DNA of 36,896 nt from Nitrosospira multiformis. GTDB taxonomy: Bacteria; Pseudomonadota; Gammaproteobacteria; Burkholderiales; Nitrosomonadaceae. The DNA is taken from positions 1 to 36,896 of the forward strand of contig JAFKJB010000026.1 of assembly GCA_017306155.1 (NCBI GenBank), in the 5' to 3' direction. A program made the translations under genes and the position numbers. The notes beneath the pieces are model-generated. The model made no database searches and was not told the DNA's origin. It was given only the letters and a program-made list of their open reading frames with translations. Shown here piece by piece: positions 32,894-36,896 of this stretch (position 1 is the first letter of the stretch; every line of letters begins with the position of its first letter).

Positions 32894-33789
32894 GCTTTGT
32901 CAGCAAGCCAGCCTGCGCACTCGAGTCCCAATTCACTGACTGCGCGTGCTTCATATTGAGCTGAATCGTCTGCAGTCAGTGTGTCCATCCAGTGGCCGTT
33001 CACGCCCTTGTTGATAAATACCTTAGCACCCTCATCCCAGAACGCGCCCCCCATCGGTACGCTTTTCGTGGCATTATTTTTCATCCAATCGAATGAACAG
33101 TATTTGATGATGTCAGGCCATCTGGCCTCATTAATGGGAATATCAAGAAAGCGTGCAATCCGGCGCATTTCACCCGACATGTCGCGCTTGAGATCGTTGA
33201 AGTGAATGAACAAAAGATTGGGCAATTCACGGATCCGCCACCAGGAGCGAATATTTTCCCAGAATGGCCAGAAAGGATAGCCGTCCTTCTCCATCCAATC
33301 ACGCCAGCACGTGCGAATATCTACTGGCAACGGCCTGAAAGGCGGACCCACCCGCTCTGGCGTATCGTTTAATGCTGCATACATCGCTTGATTACCATTG
33401 ACGTAATGGTTATACAGACTCCACAGAACATCCCGACCATCGCGGCCGATGTAGATGTATTTTGCTTTCGGCGAATACACCAGCGCATCGACCGGCAAGT
33501 GCGTTTTCAAAAATCTGCGATGTGTCTGCGCTTCCACCAGCGGTAATTTCACTGCCTTGGGCGGTACGCGCAGATCGAGCCACGGCGACATTTCCGCCAC
33601 CGCCAGATCGGGATCGCCGCTGAATAACATCTGCCCCACGATTTGCTGCGTCCAGGTAGTGCCTGATTTGGCATACGTTGCAATAATGATATCGTCGGAT
33701 CGAAACTGAAAATCATTCCAGATCGTTGAATCAAAATGATTGCTATGCAGTTCCCTGGATTTTACCGGCCATGTAATCAGAGTAGACAT
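32890..33789 (-). CDS. PAPS-dependent sulfotransferase
   Basis: This 299-residue protein matches cytosolic-type sulfotransferases that transfer a sulfuryl group from PAPS to an alcohol or amine. The 5'-phosphosulfate loop reads ATYAKSGTTWTQQIV (about residue 37), the 3'-phosphate motif reads YIYIGRDGRDVLWSLYNHY (about residue 109), and a C-terminal NKGVNGHW corresponds to the conserved RKGxxGDW region with two substitutions. The catalytic histidine probably lies in FLKTHLP. The acceptor is unknown. The last residues (WLADKA) run directly into the IS5 fragment, and LADK also resembles the transposase, so the native C-terminus may have been altered. An APS kinase gene 1.5 kb away could supply PAPS. 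Confidence 0.85.
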   Translation of the reverse strand: MSTLITWPVKSRELHSNHFDSTIWNDFQFRSDDIIIATYAKSGTTWTQQIVGQMLFSGDPDLAVAEMSPWLDLRVPPKAVKLPLVEAQTHRRFLKTHLPVDALVYSPKAKYIYIGRDGRDVLWSLYNHYVNGNQAMYAALNDTPERVGPPFRPLPVDIRTCWRDWMEKDGYPFWPFWENIRSWWRIRELPNLLFIHFNDLKRDMSGEMRRIARFLDIPINEARWPDIIKYCSFDWMKNNATKSVPMGGAFWDEGAKVFINKGVNGHWMDTLTADDSAQYEARAVSELGLECAGWLADKA

Positions 33790-34161
33790 ATTAATATCTC
33801 CCTTTAAGTAATAAGCGAGTCATACTGAAAGTTATGTATGACATAAACTGTTAAGAGGTGGCGTATTTTTGATGGTCGATCAAGATCATCAACCCTTTTA
33901 CCAAGGGGTGAATACACTATGGGTAAGGATAAGGTTTCTGAACTATCGCGGAAGAATCGCTCCACCCTGATTCAACGCGAGGCCGAGGTGGACGTGAAGC
34001 ACATGTTGAAGCGCGGGAGCAATGCCGGCGGATCTGGTCGCGTGGGCGAGACGGTTCAGGATCAGCGCCCACTTCCAGAGCTTGCAAATATTGGCCAGCA
34101 ACTGTTCGTCGTTCCAGCCCTCATCCTTCGTCATAATGATTTCCTCTAAATTTCCAGAATG
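33790..34161. other. Intergenic region between sulfotransferase and lysR promoter
   Basis: About 370 bases carry no recognised gene. Opposed open frames at 33919–34149 (plus) and 33943–34134 (minus) overlap each other; neither resembles a known family, and at most one could be real. The minus-strand frame (LANICKLWKWALILNRLAHA) has almost no acidic residues. The AT-rich stretch at 33791–33900 is where the sulfotransferase promoter would lie. Confidence 0.3.
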
Positions 34162-34239
34162 GAATCATCTACTGCTTTTTATATAGAATAAAGACTGTTT
34201 TTTGGATAACATTGCTCTATCAATGGAGCAATTGGAATG
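34162..34239 (+). repeat. LysR-promoter repeat, copy 2 (upstream of intact lysR)
   Basis: The 53-base core (34162–34214) is followed by the lysR ATG at 34237, 75 bases after the core start. This is the only copy in front of an intact gene, so the repeat is best understood as the promoter and operator of this regulator type. It differs from copies 1 and 3 at four core positions each. Confidence 0.88.
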
Positions 34240-35127
34240 GAATTTTTGAATGACATGGCCCTGTTCGTGGAAGTTGTCAAGGCTAAGAGCTTCCGCGGTG
34301 CTGCCGATACTATGGGAATGCCGAACTCAACTCTGTCCCGACGGATCAGTGTATTGGAGAAGGCAATTGGGCTGCGCCTTTTGCATCGCACAACGCGCAA
34401 GATTGAGCTAACCGAGGCTGGTCAGATTTATTACGAGCGCTGCAAGCGCATCGTCGATGAAGCCAGGCTTGCGCATGAACAACTCGGCAAAATGCTCGCA
34501 CAACCCAGCGGAGTGCTACGCGCTTCACTACCTGTGGATTTTACCGTAGCCTACCTGGCGCCTTTGGTCGCCGAATTTGCAAACCTCTATCCCGGCATCA
34601 CTTTTGATTTCGATCTCACATCACGGCGGGTCGATCTGGTGAGCGAGCCTTTCGATGTGGCGATCCGCCTGGGAGAACCAGAGAATTCGCAGCTGATCGC
34701 ACGTCCACTTGCCGTACTCCCTACGTACCTTTACGCTTCACCCCGTTATCTCGACCGCTCGGGAGAACCTGTCGAGCCTGCCGATCTGGAGCACCATGAG
34801 TGTCTGAGCATCCTGAAGACCGGTACGTGGACACTGCACGATGGGACGCACACCCTCAAGGTTTCTATCAGTAGCCGGTTCACGCTCAACAGTGTCGCCA
34901 TGATTCGCCGCCTGGGAGCACTCGATATGGGCGTTATCATGATGCTGGAGGAAATTGTCACCGATGATCTTGCCAGCGGGCGGTTGCGTCGCGTACTGCC
35001 TCAATGGCATGGCGCTCCAGTAACCGTCTATGCCGTCACTGAGACCCGATTGCTGCCTGCAAAGACACAGCGCTTCATCGAGTTCTTACGGGAGCGCCTG
35101 CCACGGGGTTTAAAACACGGGGTTTAA
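34237..35127 (+). CDS. LysR-family transcriptional regulator
   Basis: This 296-residue regulator has an N-terminal winged helix (MALFVEVVKAKSFRGAADTM, SRRISVLEKAIGLRLLHRTT, LTEAGQIYYERC) and a C-terminal periplasmic-binding-type effector domain (GVLRASLPVDFTVAYLAPLV onward). It resembles the large CrgA/DsdC-like subgroup that begins with a 'ALFVEVV..kSF' helix; the effector is unknown. The end of the gene is affected by a 14-bp tandem duplication (35103–35130), which encodes the RGLKHGV tail. Possible targets are the flanking sulfotransferase and cysC genes or itself. Its promoter segment is repeated twice more nearby. Confidence 0.9.
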   Translation: MEFLNDMALFVEVVKAKSFRGAADTMGMPNSTLSRRISVLEKAIGLRLLHRTTRKIELTEAGQIYYERCKRIVDEARLAHEQLGKMLAQPSGVLRASLPVDFTVAYLAPLVAEFANLYPGITFDFDLTSRRVDLVSEPFDVAIRLGEPENSQLIARPLAVLPTYLYASPRYLDRSGEPVEPADLEHHECLSILKTGTWTLHDGTHTLKVSISSRFTLNSVAMIRRLGALDMGVIMMLEEIVTDDLASGRLRRVLPQWHGAPVTVYAVTETRLLPAKTQRFIEFLRERLPRGLKHGV

Positions 35128-35130
35128 AAA
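35103..35130. repeat. 14-bp tandem duplication at the lysR 3' end
   Basis: ACGGGGTTTAAAAC is repeated as ACGGGGTTTAAAAA directly after it. The second copy contains the lysR stop codon and abuts the IS5-like remnant that follows. Confidence 0.85.
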
Positions 35131-35256
35131 GATGCTGAAATTTCCCCTTCCCCTGAAGGCTTCCGGCGCATCTTCTCGCGTTTCGAGAAACTCGATGTGA
35201 TGTTTATCGAATTTCTTCACTTCGCTTTAATCGTTGAAGCTTTCCGTAGTGTAATA
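35131..35256 (+). pseudogene. C-terminal remnant of a second IS5-type transposase
   Basis: Read in the frame starting at 35131 the DNA encodes EGFRRIFSRFEKLDVMFIEF followed by LHFALIVEAFRSV, which has the pattern of the extreme C-terminus of IS5-group transposases ('RIFSRFxKLDxMF...F..ALI'). It lacks a start and runs without its own stop into the 3' end of cysC on the opposite strand. It differs from the fragment at 32633–32893, so it derives from another element. Confidence 0.6.
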
Positions 35257-35270
35257 CGCCCTAGCTTGTT

Positions 35271-35888
35271 TTACGCGACGATACCACGATCATGTAATGA
35301 GCCGATAACCTTGTTAACCGATGCCACTAAAGGCAGGTTTCCTGTATCTACCACCAATTCGGGGTTGTCTGGTTCTTCATACGGGGAAGAAATACCCGTA
35401 AAGTCCTTGATCTCACCTCTTCTTGCACGTTTATACAATCCTTTCACATCCCTTTCTTCACATATTTCCAGTGTGCATCGACAGTATATTTCCAGGAAAT
35501 CGCCTTGGGGAACCAATGAGCGAACCCGTTCGCGATCAGAGCGGAAAGGCGAGATGAGAGCGGTAAGTGTGATTATGCCGGCTTCAAGAAACAGTTTTGC
35601 CATTTCTCCCACTCGTCGAATGTTTTCCGCACGATCTTCAGTGGAAAAACCCAGATCGGAACAAAGTCCATGCCGCACGTTATCTCCATCAAAAACGAAG
35701 GTTCGACAGCCCATTCGGAATAACTGCTCTTCCACTGCGTGGGCCAGCGTGGATTTACCCGCTCCTGAAAGGCCAGTAAACCACAAGATGACACTTGGGT
35801 GACCACTCAGGTCCTTCCGGTGCTCACGAGTTACAGGAGCTTGGTGCCAAAGGACGTTAGCAGGTTGGACTCCATTACTTTTTTGCAT
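35271..35888 (-). CDS. cysC: Adenylyl-sulfate kinase (APS kinase)
   Basis: This product of 205 residues phosphorylates adenylyl sulfate to PAPS, the donor for sulfotransferases and an intermediate of sulfate assimilation. The P-loop reads [14 protein letters not shown], followed by [17 protein letters not shown] and the mobile-lid and APS-binding regions ([34 protein letters not shown]). Length and motifs match stand-alone CysC. I chose the ATG at 35888 over a TTG at 35903 because the AGAGGAAGGA ribosome binding site lies between them. ATP sulfurylase genes are not in the window. Together with the sulfotransferase at 32890–33789 it may serve a sulfation pathway rather than cysteine synthesis. 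Confidence 0.92.
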   Translation of the reverse strand: MQKSNGVQPANVLWHQAPVTREHRKDLSGHPSVILWFTGLSGAGKSTLAHAVEEQLFRMGCRTFVFDGDNVRHGLCSDLGFSTEDRAENIRRVGEMAKLFLEAGIITLTALISPFRSDRERVRSLVPQGDFLEIYCRCTLEICEERDVKGLYKRARRGEIKDFTGISSPYEEPDNPELVVDTGNLPLVASVNKVIGSLHDRGIVA

Positions 35889-36051
35889 TCCTTCCTCTCT
35901 CAAGAAAAATCAGGGGTTTCAAACAACAGCGGTCTTGAAACGTGATCGTGATTATTCAGACATAGAATTCGGATTTCAGCCACTTTTTGGCTCTTTCGGG
36001 ATTCGAGTCACCATTCGATCAACGTGATGATCTCTTCGAATTTCGACACTG

Positions 36052-36129
36052 GAATCATCCACTGCTTTTTATATAGAATAAAGACCATTTGTTGGATAAC
36101 ATTGCTCCATAATTGCATCAATTAGCATG
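36052..36129 (+). repeat. LysR-promoter repeat, copy 3
   Basis: The core (36052–36104) matches copy 1 at 51 of 53 bases, and again an ATG follows 75 bases after the core start (36127). This ATG begins with the first six LysR codons (MEFLND) before diverging. Confidence 0.88.
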
Positions 36130-36165
36130 GAATTTCTGAATGACCATAGTATGGATATTCAATAG
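36127..36165 (+). pseudogene. Truncated lysR start (MEFLND...)
   Basis: Twelve codons follow the copy 3 promoter: MEFLNDHSMDIQ and a TAG. The first six residues equal the start of the intact LysR at 34237, after which the sequence is unrelated. It is therefore a 5' remnant of a lysR paralogue. Confidence 0.7.
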
Positions 36166-36520
36166 ATACACTTGAAAGGAAAAGAAGTTAATCAGTCATC
36201 ATCTTGCCCTACTCTCCCTGCTCAAAGCTCTCATTCCTGTTTCCAGCCTGACTCACCTTATGCTTCATCTCTGGCCCTTTGCTTCCTCCCAGGCACCTCT
36301 CGCTCCATTGCTGTACGAAGCTTAGAAGAGTTGCACAGCCGGATTGGGCTCCTCCAGTTTCTCCGGTTCCTGGCAGAATTATGATATGCATATATATAAA
36401 ACGCACAAAAACCATTGCTGTTTATTTGTATATCATTGCAACTAAACTTTATTTTATGGATGAGGTCGAATAAGTACCTGTAGAAAAACAGGTATGACTA
36501 ATTCATTTAAATAGGAGGTG

Positions 36521-36574
36521 ATGACATTGGAGACTTCTATTCAGGTAATCAGATATGAGATGTATTCAATCTGA
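36521..36574 (+). CDS. Possible 17-residue leader peptide of amoC
   Basis: The frame MTLETSIQVIRYEMYSI opens with ATG at 36521 and closes with TGA at 36572–36574. The ATG is too close to AGGAGG (36513–36518), but the in-frame TTG at 36527 has ideal spacing of eight bases. The exceptionally strong ribosome binding site is the main evidence; the peptide itself has no known relative. Confidence 0.3.
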   Translation: MTLETSIQVIRYEMYSI

Positions 36575-36586
36575 TTATCATTTCTG

Positions 36587-36631
36587 CCAGTCAAATTTGG
36601 CTGAATCCTTCGACTGGTAGTTTTTGTTCTT
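36587..36631 (+). terminator. Terminator-like hairpin in the amoC leader
   Basis: CCAGTC (36587–36592) pairs with GACTGG (36612–36617), extended by two A-T pairs after a bulge, and TAGTTTTTGTTCTT follows. This has the form of a weak intrinsic terminator or attenuator between a possible leader peptide and amoC. The stem is short and the loop long, so termination efficiency is doubtful. Confidence 0.35.
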
Positions 36632-36680
36632 AATTTTGATACCCCGGTGGGGTTCTTGATTATTTGCAAAAGGAGTTAGC

Positions 36681-36896
36681 GATGTCTGCAATTACACCTG
36701 AGACCATGGCTGTTGGTCGCAAGAGGGAGAGCAGTGCGAGCAGTCCTGCGTACGACATGTCGGAGTGGTATGACTCCAGGTTGTACAAGCTGGGTCTGCT
36801 GCCGATACTGGGAATGGCGGTTTTCTGGGTCTGGTTTCAACGCACCTATGCCTATTCCCACGGGATGGACTCCATGGAACCGGAGTTCGAGCAAGT
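36681..36896 (+). CDS. amoC: Ammonia monooxygenase subunit C, N-terminal part (runs off the window)
   Basis: AmoC is a membrane subunit of the copper enzyme that oxidises ammonia to hydroxylamine, the energy-yielding first step of nitrification. The visible 72 residues contain the characteristic [20 protein letters not shown], the first membrane span (about 40–58, ending [10 protein letters not shown]) and [15 protein letters not shown], a highly conserved AmoC segment. AGGAG precedes the ATG by six bases. The first ~22 residues are polar and variable, as usual in AmoC. Whether this copy heads an amoCAB operon or is one of the stand-alone amoC genes known in Nitrosospira and Nitrosomonas cannot be seen here. 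Confidence 0.92.

Larger units (their letters stand above)
36166..36680 (+). promoter_or_regulatory. amoC upstream region
   Basis: About 515 bases separate the lysR remnant from amoC. The left half is AT-rich with no clean −35/−10 pair that I can assert. The right half holds a small hairpin ACCTG/CAGGT (36478–36493), an AGGAGGTGAT exactly complementary to the 16S rRNA 3' tail (36513–36522), a possible leader frame, a terminator-like hairpin, and an ACCCC/GGGGT hairpin (36641–36653). The amoC ribosome binding site AGGAG lies at about 36670–36674. Confidence 0.5.

Noticed and set aside
33919-34149. Plus-strand frame of 76 codons with an overlapping minus-strand frame (33943–34134)
   Set aside because: Neither matches a family I know, and the two exclude each other; evidence is not enough for a gene call.
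36172-36415. Small open frames on both strands before amoC
   Set aside because: Low-complexity S/L/P composition, no ribosome binding site and no similarity to known proteins.

Overview
The window looks like a chromosomal segment of a betaproteobacterial ammonia oxidiser, most likely Nitrosospira or a close relative in the Nitrosomonadaceae. The strongest clue is at the right edge: a gene starting at 36681 encodes the N-terminus of AmoC, the ammonia monooxygenase subunit C, and runs out of the window. The housekeeping gene orders (slt–NDUFA9-like–cca; argS–SPOR protein–dsbA; ubiH-type hydroxylase–dsbC) also fit a betaproteobacterium. No database search was possible, so family names rest on motifs and recognised sequence similarity.

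Region 1 (1–22.1 kb) is mostly ordinary core genome. It holds an adhesin-E-like exported protein, a patatin-like phospholipase, a tRNA with anticodon CAT, a UbiH/UbiF-type flavin hydroxylase, a DsbC-type isomerase, lipoprotein MltA, a 40-residue membrane protein missed by length cut-offs, glutamate dehydrogenase, a succinate-semialdehyde-type dehydrogenase, Slt, an NDUFA9-like protein, CCA-adding enzyme, MsrA, an SDR enzyme, DsbA, a SPOR protein, ArgS, a DUF2278/lamin-tail protein, a TIGR03790-type protein and a rhomboid protease.

Region 2 (21.7–24.5 kb) reads as a zinc-starvation locus. A Zur-like Fur-family repressor diverges from an All3515-like PEP-CTERM protein, followed by a gene whose first ~50 residues are a COG0523 (CobW-like) GTPase P-loop region and whose remainder is the C-terminal part of a two-cysteine, DksA2-type DksA. 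A DUF1826 gene follows two bases later. A near-perfect 18-bp palindrome at 22252–22269 is a good candidate Zur operator. The GTPase–DksA2 gene looks like the scar of a deletion that joined two neighbouring Zur-regulon genes in frame.

Region 3 (24.8–28.5 kb) has a 904-residue protein that joins a GMC flavin oxidoreductase to a DUF1080 (3-keto-glycoside hydrolase-type) domain, followed by a tandem DUF1259 protein interrupted by a one-base frameshift. The fusion suggests one polypeptide that oxidises a sugar and then cleaves it, which would be unexpected in a chemolithoautotroph.

Region 4 (28.5–36.2 kb) is an accessory zone full of debris. It contains an orphan PRTRC-type ParB, an MqsRA system whose toxin is dead (internal deletion plus amber codon) while antitoxin and operator survive, fragments of one IS3/IS481-type and two IS5-type transposases, a PAPS-dependent sulfotransferase that runs into one of the IS5 fragments, an APS kinase (CysC) that could supply its donor, and a LysR regulator. 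The promoter segment of that lysR gene occurs three times (about 32.18, 34.16 and 36.05 kb), each copy placing an ATG exactly 75 bases after the start of the shared core. Region 5 (36.17–36.9 kb) is the amoC upstream region, with a possible short leader peptide, a terminator-like hairpin and a second small hairpin before the amoC ribosome binding site.
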